Below, one piece after another: positions 33,530 through 44,769 of a stretch of DNA of 64,000 bases. Under the pieces are notes generated by a model that searched no databases, had not been told where the DNA came from, and worked only from the letters and a program-made list of their open reading frames with translations. A program made the position numbers and the translations under genes. Source of the stretch: Euborellia annulipes (Eukaryota; Arthropoda; Insecta; Dermaptera; Anisolabididae); contig JAKCPI010016773.1 in assembly GCA_023213315.1 (NCBI GenBank), positions 1 through 64,000 of the forward strand, read 5' to 3'. Every line of letters starts with the position of its first letter. Position 1 is the stretch's first letter.

Positions 33530-34025
33530 AGTCATCAATATCCTACCAATCTAAGATTCTAAGATACTTATTTTACTTATTACAATTAAAAGATATTCGA
33601 GTTAAAAGGAATAAAATCCGTAACAGAGGAAAAAAAAAAGTTGAATCAAGAAGACAAAAAATAAATATTGAAACTCGTCGGAAAGTTTAATATAATTTGA
33701 AAGAATTGAGAGGCAGAGAGAGAGAGAAGGAGATTCTAAGACATGGTGGGCAAGCAGACGGTCAGAAACTAGTTCAAACAAACTGAAAATGTGGGTCGCA
33801 ACCAGCCCTCAAATAGGCAACGTGATTGCAATGGGCAAACCCACGCACCACTACTGATAAATCACTACCACCATACAATGAATTATTTATTTAGCGACAT
33901 TCGTTTCTTTTTTTTTTTATTTAACAAACATTTTCGTTTGTTATTCTTCAGTTTGTTTTTAAACTAAATTTAATTAATCAGAAAATTTATCTCGCTCCAA
34001 AAAATCTAAATTTAGTTGAATTATT
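33530..34025. other. AT-rich, nothing recognised
   Basis: A slightly less AT-rich part at 33710-33860 (GAGAGGCAGAGAGAGAGAG, GTGGGTCGCAACCAGCCC) shows no motif I recognise. Confidence 0.45.
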
Positions 34026-34029
34026 TAAT

Positions 34030-34500
34030 AATATAATTGACTAACCACCAGGACACAAATTTTTAGCTCATCGATCTTTTAAATTGACAATTTGCCTCTG
34101 GGTCGTAGAATAGTCAGCGGTTCGTATCAAGGGCGGATACAAGGGGGGGGTAAAGGGTTAATTACCCCCTCCGAGATTTGAAAAAATACTTTTTTTCGAA
34201 AAAAAAAAAATTATTTTTAATGTAAAATTTTAAAAATTAATACTTAAAAATTTGATTTGTATTAATATTCTGGCAAACAAGTACAGAATGCGTCTTTAAA
34301 TTACCGAAATTAAGAAAAAAAATAGTGTGTTGTGCGACCAGTCACACTAGATTACCCCCCCCCCCGAGAAACACCTCTGGATCCGCCCCTTGGTTCGTAT
34401 CTCGTCAAAAATTTATTTCTATTGAACTGGCTACCATTCAATTGAAATAAATAGGGAAAGGGTTCTAAATGGCCTCTGATGTCGAAATTGTTGAAAAAGG
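34030..34500. mobile_element. tRNA-derived SINE (family C) interrupted in its B box
   Basis: A plus-strand SINE. GTCAGCGGTTCGTATC lies at 34113-34127. After the hAT-like element, GTTCGTATCTCGTCAAAAAT continues the B-box and body sequence. The tail AAGGGTTCTAAATGGCCTCTG plus ATGTCGAAATTG follows at 34457-34490. Removing 34128-34400 restores a continuous SINE, so the hAT insertion is younger. Confidence 0.75.
34128..34392. mobile_element. hAT-like MITE with 8-bp duplication, inside a SINE
   Basis: The ends CAAGGGCGGAT and ATCCGCCCCTTG are inverted repeats. The flanks GTTCGTAT at 34120-34127 and 34393-34400 are a perfect 8-bp duplication. The interior has TTACCCCCTCCGAGATTTG at the left, and GTTGTGCGACCAGTCACACT plus AGATTACCCC at the right. 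That right part is shared with the family A copy at 19056-19553, and its GTGCGACCAGTCACAC piece with the family A 3' hairpin in general. Confidence 0.9.
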
Positions 34501-34504
34501 AACA

Positions 34505-35665
34505 ATTAACCAGGAATCGGATGTCGAAGAGGTGTGCAATTTTGCTTTGCCGGTGTCAGTGTTGTGGGTTACCTACCAGTTGTCGGATTTAAAATCAAAG
34601 ATGTTAAGATTTTTTTTTTTTTTTCACATTCTTTAATGGTTCCAAGTTTGATCAAGCGAGAGTCCCGACACTATTGAGATCGAAAGAGAGAATCCTCCCC
34701 TGGTAGTGGGGGATGGTCTTTTATAAAATTTTCCAAGACCATAATTCCCCATTCCCGTGGGAAAAGTAATACACATACAAAGATATCCAGACACACTTTT
34801 CTATGGGTATTTTTGCATGTTTTTTGATCCAACCAGATATCAAATTTTTTTTTTTTCGAATCTTATTTTAAATTAGAATTTTGATTTTCAAATTTTGTTG
34901 CTCTCTCACTTTCTCTCTTGGCTTTAGAACATCAGCATAATATAAAATCATTTTAATAAAATGTAGTATTTCAACTACACAAACCCTCTTTAATTTGCTC
35001 GGTGTTGGCATATTTTTCTGCCGACACCCCAACCCTGCAATTAACAATGGAGTTATAACTTTTTTTTATTTATTCACCCGCTTAGCCGGAATTATAGCTT
35101 AAATATATCAATATTTATCAAATAAAAAAAAGGATTTGAATTAAAATAAATGTCAAATAATTAAAATTATACTGCAAAAAATTCATCCCTAACAGATGAT
35201 ATAATAAAAAAGTTTAATTATAATGAGATATACCTGGTAGATGTGAGAGAGAAAATGCAAACTGGCCCGCCGCAGAGTCTTTAATTTTGAAAAGAAGCAG
35301 GCTGGGGGAGGAAAAAATTACCGGCTTAGCTCGGCTAACTCGTGGTCACTATTCATACTTTCATTTATATTGTACTATCGGGCTGAGATATTTAGAGAAA
35401 GAGTAGCTTATAATTGAATTATTGAACTTTAAGAAAAAAAAAAAAAAAAAAAAAAATGTTTGATAAATTAAATTTAATCCATTTTAGTATTTCAAATAAA
35501 AAATGGCACCTCTTCACAATTAATTAAATTATTGAACATTTTTCCATTTCATTAAATCTCTTGGCAGTGAATATTAAAAAGGGAATTATCGGAATTCCAG
35601 TTTTAAAATAATTATGCAAATAACAGCATTTATATATATATGTTCTGGAAGGTTTCCGCGACCGG
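34505..35665. other. AT-rich, nothing recognised
   Basis: T-runs at 34609 and 34846 and an A-run at 35435-35455. Patches of normal GC occur near 34640-34700 and 35260-35345. No gene or shared repeat noticed. Confidence 0.45.
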
Positions 35666-35669
35666 ATCT

Positions 35670-36345
35670 ATGCAAAGATAAGTTTTCTCGGGTTAAGTCG
35701 CGTGAGGTGCTGAGATTTACTCGACGTTTCGGCTCTCTTTTTGGAGCCATTTTCAAGAGAAGGAAGTTAGGAGGTAATGGTGGAGGGGGTTGTTTACGGG
35801 GTCGCAGCTTCCTGGTCCCCAGGTCAATTTGGTGGATGACTCAGAGGCGTGGATTGGTCTCTGAGAGCTGGAGGAAGGTTTGTTGTGTGTAATTGTGTTC
35901 GGTTTAGGTTGACTATGGGGCCTCAATCTGCCTACTCCCCAAGTCGGTGTATTGGTGGATGCCTCAGAAACAAACCCCAAACCCCCAAAACAAACCCGAT
36001 TACACAGAACCAACCACTGTCCATTCCTCAGAGACAAACCCAGACCTCTGAGGCATCCACCAATACACCGACTTGGGGAGTAGGCAGATTGAGGCCCCAT
36101 AGTCAACCTAAACCGAACACAATTGCACACAACAAACCTTCCTCCAGCTCTCAGAGACCAATCCACGCCTCTGAGTCATCCACCAAATTGACCTGGGGAC
36201 CAGGAAGACGCGACCCCGTAAACAACCCCTCCACCATTACCTCCTAACTTCCTTCTCTCTTGAAAATGGCTCCAAAAGAGAGCCGAAACGTCGAGTAAAT
36301 CTCAGCACCTCACGCGACTTAACCCGAGAAAACTTATCTTTGCAT
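35670..36345. mobile_element. GC-rich 680-bp fold-back with internal tandem repeats
   Basis: The left arm, about 35670-35970, and the right arm, about 36040-36345, are near-identical inverted copies. Starts and ends read GCAAAGATAAGTTTTCTCGG / GAGAAAACTTATCTTTGC. Within the right arm two units of roughly 120 bp each begin CAGAGAC(A/C)AA, and contain CTCTGAG(G/T)CATCCACCAA and TTGGGGA / CTGGGGA, giving a repeated WG-rich peptide in one frame. Near the outer ends both arms carry GGCTCCAAAAGAGAGCCGAAACGTCGAG. The frames of 132 and 137 codons are palindrome products without a known domain. (TA)n flanks the right side. Confidence 0.75.
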
Positions 36346-36424
36346 ATATATATATATATATATAAGCTTATATATGCCTAAGGAAAAAATATTAGCTTCA
36401 CTCAAGAATAGTGATTAAATTATT

Positions 36425-36505
36425 TCTCTTTTTTTGGCATCCGAGGCCATTTGGATTTCGTCCCTATTTTTATAATCTCTCGGAACGGGAAATGCATCTC
36501 TAACC
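36425..36505 (-). mobile_element. SINE (family C) tail fragment
   Basis: CTTTTTTTGGCATCCGAGGCCATTTGG plus ATTTCGTCCC is the antisense SINE tail. The head is missing because family A begins just after. Confidence 0.6.
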
Positions 36506-36509
36506 CTGA

Positions 36510-36666
36510 CTTGAACACCCACCCACAGACAGACCATGTCGCGAAAACCACTTTTTTGGATTCAGGGGACCTTAAAACGTGAAGATCCATCAAAATCTCG
36601 ACATCGAATTTTTGACATGAATCCAATACTTTCTCTCTATATATATTACATAGGTAAGAGAAAGTA
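36510..36666 (-). mobile_element. Family A 5'-end fragment
   Basis: Minus strand from 36666: TACTTTCTCTTACCTATG and the AGAGAGAAAGTATTGG partner, then ATTCGATGTCGAGATTTTGA, GAGGTCCCCTGAATCC-like sequence and CGCGACATGGTCTGTCTG. It ends in the microsatellite. Confidence 0.8.
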
Positions 36667-36669
36667 AAA

Positions 36670-37190
36670 ATATGAATCAAACTTTTCTTAACAATGGTTT
36701 AACAATGGAGTTGTGGGTGGGGGGTCGAAATTTTACTGGAGAGGGTAGAGAAAAAACTGATATCAACCCATGGGATCAAAATTATAATAGAGTCGGTCTG
36801 GAGGCAGAGGGAAGATACTATGGGAGGCTAGTGGATACGTTACGGAAGAGGCAGAGATGAGTAGGGGAATCAAAGAGAAGAAGTCTATTGTGTAATTAGT
36901 TATATATTATTTATTTATTATTCACTTTTATTTTTTTTATATCTATATTATTCTTATATAAATGTCTTGAGGTTTTTTTTCATGAGTTTTCTCAAGTACA
37001 ACAGAAGAGAAAAGAAAAGAAGTCTCCCCTATGAACCTAGAAGATTCGGATTGGGAGCAGTAGTCGAGGCGAAAAATTATTTACTTATCACTTGTTTGTA
37101 AATTCAAGTGGCTAATAAATATTATTATTATTATTATTATTATTATGAATCAAACTTACAAAGCTTAAAAAAATTCTTAATAAAGTAATT
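36670..37190. other. Mixed composition, nothing recognised
   Basis: A moderately GC region (36700-36870) has one 62-codon frame with no recognised domain. An (ATT)n tract is at 37118-37146. Confidence 0.4.
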
Positions 37191-37194
37191 AGTC

Positions 37195-37275
37195 GAGATA
37201 GCATAGGCGTCGTACCAATTCATACATGAAGGCAAGAAACCAAGAGCTCGAGTTCAAACCTCTCGAGGGGACGAT
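37195..37275 (+). repeat. tRNA-like relic
   Basis: GATAGCATAGGCGTCGTACC, a middle section, and GAGTTCAAACCTCTCGAG with a B-box-like core. The spacing between the two parts is about tRNA length, but no acceptor stem is visible. Probably a decayed SINE head. Confidence 0.35.
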
Positions 37276-37299
37276 TTTTTTAACTAGTGAATGAAATTT

Positions 37300-38410
37300 T
37301 TCATAAATCCGTTTATGAAACTTTTAATAAATTCGTTTATGTACGTTCATTTTTTAGTATATGAACTTTTTCCTATATCCGAATGTAAAATTCATAAACA
37401 GTTTGTGTAACAGGCTTCCTAAACCAGTTATGAATATCCTTTGAAAATTTTTTAACAGTGTACCTTTTGCAGGTTTTAAATACTTTTTACAAAATAATTT
37501 TTTAATCAAAAAATTTGATTCATTTATCTTATCAAATTAACGTAGTCCGGAGGGAGAGAGAAAACATTTTTCTTCAAATCCTTTGGGTTTAAAATAGAAA
37601 GTAAAAAAAAATCTTTTTTTTTCACTTTCAAACTTCTTTAATTAATCCCATTATAATTTTATCTTTGTAATTATTTGTCAATTAATGTTAAATGTTCTGT
37701 TTCTTACTTAATATTGTTAAACTTTAAAGTAATCAGAGATGTTGTTGATCTTTTGGAATATTTATTTATAGTCAAGATAATCTCTCTCTATGGACATTTA
37801 CAGGTGATTATATTCCAACCTACGTACATACTCTAACAAGTTTGTTGACCGATCTCTTCCTTGATTTACATTTAGTTAATCGAGGATTCATTTTTCTTTT
37901 ATTAAATATTCTATCTCACGTCATTTTCAACAACCCCGGGGTATTTTGACTCGGTGTTTTATCGATTCCAAAGAAAGAGAGAACATTTAATGAAAATTCT
38001 TGGTAAAAGTTTAAAATGTAAAGTATTTCTAATTTCTAAAGATATTAAATATATGAGATTTAATGCAAATAAGTCGGATATTGGTGAAAGGTTGATAAGA
38101 TAGATAAGATTAGATGAATTTCCGAACAATATTAACCAGAAGAATTTAGGCAATAATTTTATAAATAGATGGATAAGGTCCAATGACCTATGATAACCAT
38201 TTACACATGCACTCAGAACTAAATAAAGGAAAAAATAAATAAGAGTAGGGAGGAAGGGACTCAACTGTGAGAACCAACAATGAGAAGATGCTTATTGAGA
38301 TTAGATTTGAAGGTTTGGAGTTTGTAGGTTTTGGGAAAAATAGAGACACAGCTTATTACTATCGAGGGTACAAAGAAAGATTAGATTTGACAAGATCTTA
38401 GTCGGAAGCT
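37300..38410. other. AT-rich, nothing recognised
   Basis: No gene or shared repeat seen. A minus-strand frame at 37959-38264 is hydrophobic low-complexity and unsupported. Confidence 0.45.
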
Positions 38411-38412
38411 TA

Positions 38413-38689
38413 AGGCGGCTACACACGTAACTGCAAATTTGACAAGCATGCATGTGCAATCTTCTTGTACCAGCATGCACAAATTCCCTTCAGCACCACA
38501 CGGTACAAGCATGCTTGTGCAAGCAACAGCTTATGCCGAAAATTAACCTAAAACAATTTAATCGAGCATCAAGCGGCTTGCACAATTAAAATGCTTGCGC
38601 AAAATTCTCCTACAGACGCTACAATTTGCTTGTACAAAAAGATTGAACGTGCATGCTTGTCAAGTTTGCAGTTACGTGTGTAGCCGCCT
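38413..38689. mobile_element. PIF/Harbinger-like MITE
   Basis: The left end AGGCGGCTACACACGTAACT runs on through GCAAATTTGACAAGCATGC, and the right end mirrors it over about 39 bp. The flanks TTA at 38410-38412 and 38690-38692 are a 3-bp duplication of the TWA type. Inside, GCATGCTTGT and related motifs recur about ten times, which may be subterminal transposase-binding sites. Confidence 0.82.
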
Positions 38690-38699
38690 TTAACCGCAT

Positions 38700-39425
38700 A
38701 GGGATGATCCCTTTCTTGTTTTTAATAAATTCACCTTGAGATTTCAAATATTTATTCTATCAAAGACCACAGAATCTCTGGAGATATTAAAAAATAACAA
38801 ATTCATAAACATCAGGTTTATCTATCTGATATAATATTAAATAAATACCAAAACCGATGGGGATGTAGAATCAATTGAGACGCCAGTAGATTAATTAAAA
38901 AACTATTATTTAATATTTAATTGTCGACGTTTCAGTTTTCTTCGGGTCAATTATTGTTTAAAATATATGATTTCTGGAATTTTTTTGTAAACATTGCAAT
39001 TATAAAATTTTTAGAAAAAAGTTCTTTTGTTTCATTCATTTTTTTTATTGATAACTTGCTTTATTTTTAACTAAAGTTTATAGATCTTGTATGTATAATG
39101 TGACTTTAAATGATCCGGGCTTCACTCATTCAATGATTCGTGCTTAGCGACCGAAATGTCGACAAAAAAGTAAAATTAAAAAAATTTTTTATATAATTTC
39201 TCTTGTAACCTGAGCTTAATTATATATATTAAGTATAAAATGAATGAGAGTCAGTCAAAGTAAATAAGTCAGGTGTAAGTTAAATAAAAAATTAATTTCA
39301 TTCAATTAAATCTTAATAAATAAAAAGTTATGCTTTTATTTGGTTTCTCTTTTCATTTCCCAGTATAATTTGGTTTAAAGTTACTTTAAAAAACTTTTCA
39401 CAATTACTCTAATAATCTAACGTGT
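38700..39425. other. AT-rich; one weak inverted pair
   Basis: AATTGTCGACGTTTCAGTTTT (38930) and GACCGAAATGTCGACAAAAAA (39149) are inverted to each other and include GAAAC/GAAAT. They may be remains of another palindrome-class element. Nothing else recognised. Confidence 0.4.
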
Positions 39426-39430
39426 TTTTT

Positions 39431-39600
39431 TACTTTCTCTTACCTCATATATATGTTAATATATTATATATATTGGATTCATGTCAAAAATCCGTGAATC
39501 AAAAAAAGTGGGTTTCGTGACATGGTATGTCTGTCTGTCTGTCTGTGTGTCTGTGTGTCAATTGAAAGCATGAAGGAATTGAGCTAGGAGGTTGAAACGG
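39431..39600 (+). mobile_element. Family A 5'-end fragment
   Basis: TACTTTCTCTTACCTCATAT starts the copy. The second half of the palindrome is lost (TATTATATATATTGGATTC follows). The microsatellite is (GTCT)n then GTGTGTC. It ends at GAGGTTGAAACGGAG. Confidence 0.78.
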
Positions 39601-39604
39601 AGTA

Positions 39605-42600
39605 AAACGGAGGTCATATTTGGATTCAGGAGGCCCTTTTACTTAAGAATCTGAAGGAATTACTTCGGGGCTTTTTTTCATGCCGAGAGGTGATATACCT
39701 AGGTCGTGCTTTGGGTCCGCTTGATTTAGGTAAATTTTTCTCCGAACTTATAAAAACTAAAAAATTTATTTATATATCGAAACGGGAATCAATTCACAAT
39801 TCAATTCACTGACCTTTGAATTATGAAACTACAACAGTTGTAATTTAACAAAATATCTTAAAGAAACTCTTGAGATTTACCTTTAATGTAGAATCAAACG
39901 TTTAAATAATTTCCATGTCAAAGAACGACGCAAAAGAGAGAAAACCACCGTTTCATGAATCAAGGGTACTTGAAGCATGTAAGGAACTTCAGTCCTTTTA
40001 GATAAGAGTCCAAAGAGGTCTATCTCCTTCTCACTCTCATATCCAAATAGAGAGAAGCAGAGTTTAAACACATCTCAACGTTACCAAATAGGAAATATCT
40101 TTTCGGCAAGATTTTTTCATCAAAGAGAGAAAAAAAAACGAAAATTGAATAAAAGAGAGAAATCTCTCGCTTTCTTTTGTGCGATATTTTTTTCCCAATA
40201 TTCATTACGGATGGCCGAGTTATTTTAATATCATTTTTTTTTCTTTTGATTAAAATCGGGGTTACGATGTTCATTATATTAAAAAAAAATCTTTTTTCAA
40301 ATTCATTAATCAGGGTTAAGTACGTATTTATTTTTTTCTTTTCAATATGAAAAATAAAGTAATCTGTTTCATATTCAGGATTAAACAAACAAATACCATT
40401 CGTTATATTGATTTTATTTTTTCGTTTTAATTAAAGTTTTTTTGTGGGACTTTTTTTTTTTTTTTTTGAAGCTATTATTTATGGATATTTTGTTGATTTA
40501 ACCTTTGCGTAAGAGAAGTTATTAATTAAGAAAATATTTTGAAGGTGAGGATGGATTAATTAAATTTAGATGAGATATAGAATATTCCCTTCTTCCCAGA
40601 AGAACGTATGAAAAGAAGATTAATGCATTCGGCTGAAATAAAAGCGGCTCTTTGTCTTTTAATTATATGTGAAAAATAATAAAAATTCACATTAAAAAAA
40701 TAAAGGGTCCTAATATTGAGAGCTGATTAGAGCCGGAGGAATAAAAAGGGATTTAAGATTAAGTCTGTGGTAATTTATTTTCGTCATCTAAAACTCGAAA
40801 ACTATTTGTTCAATTATTTTGAAATTTTGCACACATAAACTAGGGAGGCCAAGAACTGAAAAGCTTTTGGACCATTAGGGGGGGGGGGCAATATTTTTTT
40901 TCTTATATAACCTGTAATTTTTTTAATATGTTCAGAAACTAGACTTTCGCCCGAGTAAAATTATATATAATATGTAAAACATCGGATCATTAGGGCGGAG
41001 CTCTATGGGAGGGGCAATATTTTTTTTTCTTGAATAGTGGGTGGGCAAAGTTGTACGCTCGGCTTAGTCCGACCCTTTATTTTATTATAAAAAATATTAA
41101 ATTTCAAGGAACAATAATATTTATTTCTTAGTAATTTGCACAGTTTTCCTTCTTTTTATTATTCATTTACCTTCTGTGAAAGATGAGAAGAGTGCCAATA
41201 AAGGGGAATGAAAAAAGATTGGAAAACACTCTTCTAGCAAGCTAATAGCGAGATTTTTAATATAGTCTAATTAACTATAACTAAAGGTTTACGTGTATGT
41301 AGTAAGCTATTAATAATTTTTGAGATATTCATTTTCATAATTAAATTCTATATTTTACGTAACCTTTAGTTCATTCATGTTGTCTATGATCAAGGCGGTT
41401 TGAGATATTTATTGTGTAATTTTGATGAAGCATTTAATTAGAGCGTATTTATTAATAGGTCTTTAACCAAGAACTTTCAAGCCCACCTACAATTGACGCC
41501 TCCTCATTTCAAAATCCGACACGACTAAGGAACATGTTGTTAAATATAACAATCATTTTAATCACTTGTTAGTGCGTAGGATGATTTTTTTTTTAATCTT
41601 ATCCTTATAATTTTCATGACTGTTGGTTAAAAGAGGAAAAAATGAGAAAACAATAAATGTTATACTAGCAATTAACTGGAAGCCGATACTTTTTCGACAC
41701 CCATTACTTTTCCACGTAAAAAAAGAGGAATATCCGATTTTATTGGTTATATCTAAGAGGGTCGTAATCGTAATCTCAAGAGATGAACTGTTTTAATCAA
41801 AAATCTTTTATACCTTCAAATATCTTTACTCTCTATTAACTTTTGGCACTCATTCCAAAAATCTTATTTATCTGTAACAATTGTATTATTAAAGAAGAAT
41901 AGATTTTAAACAATAAAGGATTTAATGAATTAAATAGATAATATGGTGTAATATACGTAAACGAATTTATATTGATCAGTTATCAACTTTTTACGTTTTC
42001 CAACACATCCTACTTTTGATTTCAAAATAAGTTTTACTTAGGAAAAGTCGTGACTGATGTCTTTGCTATTTCTGTTTAAATAAAGTCCTTTGCAACATTT
42101 CCAATCCAACTTTGAAATTTATTTCAATTCTTTTTTTTTATTACATTCTTTCTTTGAAGAAATAACAACTTATTCCATGGTAGTTTTTATCAAAGATTAA
42201 AACAAGTCTTTTCGATCTCTAAGCATCTAAACAATTCGGTTATTTGAATTCAGAAAATGACCATTCTCGTATCGTTCAATTTTCATATAGACCTAATGTT
42301 AACTAAATAGAAGAGAAATTTTATCTATCTTTGCGAATTATTACTGGTATAAGGAAATTTAAGACAAGCCATTGAAGGATTTTGAATTGAACTCTTGCGC
42401 CTATTGGATATGCAACCCTTCGTCATTACACATAAAGACGAGAGTCTGTGCGAGATCCGATCTTTCTCATTCTTTTCTCGAAAGAAGTTTCATTCACCTC
42501 AATATCTATAGTCCTGTATGAGTGCATCTCAGAAATTTTTATGATTATCCAAAAGATTTTCGAAAAATAGTCTAAAAACTTATATCTCACACGTTTATTT

Positions 42601-42680
42601 TTTAAACTTATTAAAACCAAAATGAAGGGTAGCTATACCCATTTGCTAGATGTAATTGTATATCTTATGATGGAAACATC
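39605..42680. other. AT-rich; one local duplication
   Basis: ATTAGGG...GGGGCAATATTTTTTTTC occurs twice, at about 40876-40908 and 40989-41030. Otherwise I see no gene, RNA or shared repeat in this 3-kb stretch. The minus-strand frame at 40020-40388 is Lys/Ile/Phe-rich and unsupported. Confidence 0.45.
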
Positions 42681-42777
42681 CAAAGATATTAATTGTAGTT
42701 GCCTATATCCTGAAGGCCTGCTTTAACATTACTCAGATCTTCGGAATTTTAAATAAAATCGGAAAATTTTTATTAAG

Positions 42778-43252
42778 TAACAGAAAAAAGACGCTATATT
42801 TTCAGCAATTTTTATTAATTATCAAGGCAATATTTCCAGATATTTTGGAGACACTATTGGCACCCCTTCTTCAGTGGATTTCACCTCATTCACACCATTA
42901 CGGCCCTTATAATTAAAACGCTTGGAAGCGACACAGGGCCGGGACTTGGGGATTTTTTAGGGGGGGAAATTTGAGTTCCCCCCCCCCTCCTCCTTTCCCC
43001 CTTTCCTCATCTATTTTTTTTTTATTTTTTTTTTTTTTTTTTTTTTTTCTTTTCTTTAATCTCTTTTTTAAAAATTTTTTTTTTTTTTTTTTTTTTGATT
43101 GTTTCTTAGACCCCCCCGATCTCCGCCCCCGGGGGCCCGGCCCCCCGCCTCCCCCTTCCCCCCCGAAGCGACATGTTATATGACCAGCAATTATTAATCA
43201 TTTATATAGCTTCTTTTTTCTGTTAATTAACCAACTTAAGCATATCAGTTAA
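42778..43252. mobile_element. Insertion with 17-bp duplication
   Basis: GGAAAATTTTTATTAAG (42761-42777) and GGATAATTTTTATTAAG (43253-43269) flank it, one mismatch in 17. The interrupted palindrome arm becomes continuous if the insert and one copy are removed. The insert sequence (about 236 bp without the nested hAT-like element) is not recognised. A duplication this long suggests retroposition. Confidence 0.65.
42934..43165. mobile_element. hAT-like MITE with extreme homopolymers
   Basis: AAGCGACA at 42926-42933 and 43166-43173 is a perfect 8-bp duplication. The left end is CAGGGCCGGGACTTGGGG, a typical hAT start. The right end is a run of C-rich sequence (GGGGGCCCGGCCCCCCGCC), so the inverted match is only partial. 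The middle has two long T-runs (43017-43047 and 43077-43096). Homopolymer error may have blurred the right end. Confidence 0.65.
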
Positions 43253-43737
43253 GGATAATTTTTATTAAGGTCTGGCGAATGTATTGCAAACAATAACAGT
43301 TTCGGTCTTTAAAAAAACGATCATCAGGACTAAAATACATAAAACAAGCCTATATTTTATGTATTTGATGATGGTTTTTTTGTAAGACCGAAACTGTTAA
43401 TGTTTGCAATACATTCGCCAGGCCTTAAAAATTTTCCGATATTAAATAATTTATATTTATTTATTTATTTATTTTTTATTTATTTATTGGCCTTCTGCAT
43501 TTGTATGCCATTTTGACCACCAGTCCATTTATTTATTTAAAATTCCGAAAATCTTAATAATATATAAAGTAAACCTTCATGATATAGGCAACTGTAATTG
43601 TGATTTATATTTCATTAGATAATTTTTGGCAGGGTTTTGTGAACTATATAAGACTTGTACAGTACGTGAAATTGACCAAATGCGGGTCATGCTTTTTCAA
43701 TAAAAAATAAATAACTTGGGTAAAAAAAAAATTTTTT

Positions 43738-43930
43738 TATGAAGTCTTTTTGGCATCTGAGACCATATAGATATTGAAAGATACTTAATATTTTAATTAC
43801 GATATATAAAGGTCCAGGCATATTTATTTAAATCAATTGGAATTAAAATAAATATCCATCGGACTGCCTGGGATCCGAACTCACATTTTTTGACTTTTAA
43901 GTGTTGACATTTTTTTAATGGTTTATGGGG
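43738..43930 (-). mobile_element. tRNA-derived SINE (family C)
   Basis: The left side is the antisense tail (GAAGTCTTTTTGGCATCTGAG). GGTCCAGGCATATTTATTTA is the body. The minus-strand B box GAGTTCGGATCCCAGGCAG lies at about 43866-43884. The head beyond it is eroded (TTGACATTTTTTTAATGG). Confidence 0.72.
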
Positions 43931-43934
43931 GAGG

Positions 43935-44765
43935 AAGAAGTGCCTTGCTTGCAAAGGCAATCGTTTGAATATTTCACTAAATTAATTCAGCTTAACATAC
44001 TCATATTTTCGAGATAGTATTTATAGTCTAAAAATTAATGGTTTAATAATTAATATTTTATTTTTACCTCTAAAAAAAATAACATCAATCAAAAAAGTTT
44101 TACGAATTTTTTTTTTTTTTTTAAATATTTTATGAAGATAAATTTAATTTTTAATAAGGTTTTTTTGCTACTAAAAATAAAAAAGTTTGAGGTAAAAGCA
44201 ATTTTTTTTAATTTTGTCACTTTTCTCTAGGGGAATAGATAATTCCATACATTTTGAGAATTTAAATGTCACACGGTCAGAAGGTCATCCTTTTCACCTT
44301 AATTATACCATCCCATCATTTACTTTTTGCCAGGCCCTAGGCAATTGAATAAAATTATAATAATCATAATAATTCATTATAATAGGAAATTATTATCTTA
44401 ATTATGATCGAATAATTAAAAAAAAATATTATAAATATTGGAATAATGATGATTGAAAAAGTATTATTGATATTAGTACAATATAATATCTATACATTTA
44501 CTATCATAAACACCTTATTCATTTATTTAATGTTTAATTTTTCAATAATAACATGTTTTAAAAAGTATTTGTTTATCTAGTACGCTAATAATGAATTTTC
44601 AATATATTAAGCTAATTATTTTAAAATTCACTGAATAGAGAAAATTTATACTGATGAATGAACAAAAAAATTAATTGAACATCAATCAAAAATTGTATTG
44701 AACCCTTTTTTAATAGAAAAATTTTTATTTACCAAAAGGTCTCAACAATTTTTTTAATCGTTAAT
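43935..44765. other. AT-rich, nothing recognised
   Basis: No gene or shared repeat seen. Confidence 0.45.
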
Positions 44766-44769
44766 TATC

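Larger units (their letters stand above)
42690..43615. mobile_element. Palindromic element carrying two nested insertions
   Basis: The outer arms (42690-42777 and 43435-43610) share ATATAGGCAACT, AAAATTCCGAA and AAAATTTTTCCGAT-type sequence in inverted order. The inner arms (43270-43347 and 43358-43435) mirror GGTCTGGCGAATGTATTGC plus AAACAATAACAGTTTCGGTC. The minus strand of the inner left arm has CTGATGATCG ... AAAGACCGAAACTG, the most canonical hammerhead-like core in the window. The left arm is interrupted by 42778-43252 and the right arm by an (ATTT)n stretch near 43448-43535. Confidence 0.7.

Noticed and set aside
35753..36247. 132- and 137-codon frames on both strands
   Set aside because: They arise from one GC-rich palindrome with internal repeats. 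No known domain, start context or splice evidence. Recorded as a repeat, not a gene.
42971..43183. Pro/Phe-rich frame
   Set aside because: Translation of C- and T-homopolymers inside a hAT-like MITE.
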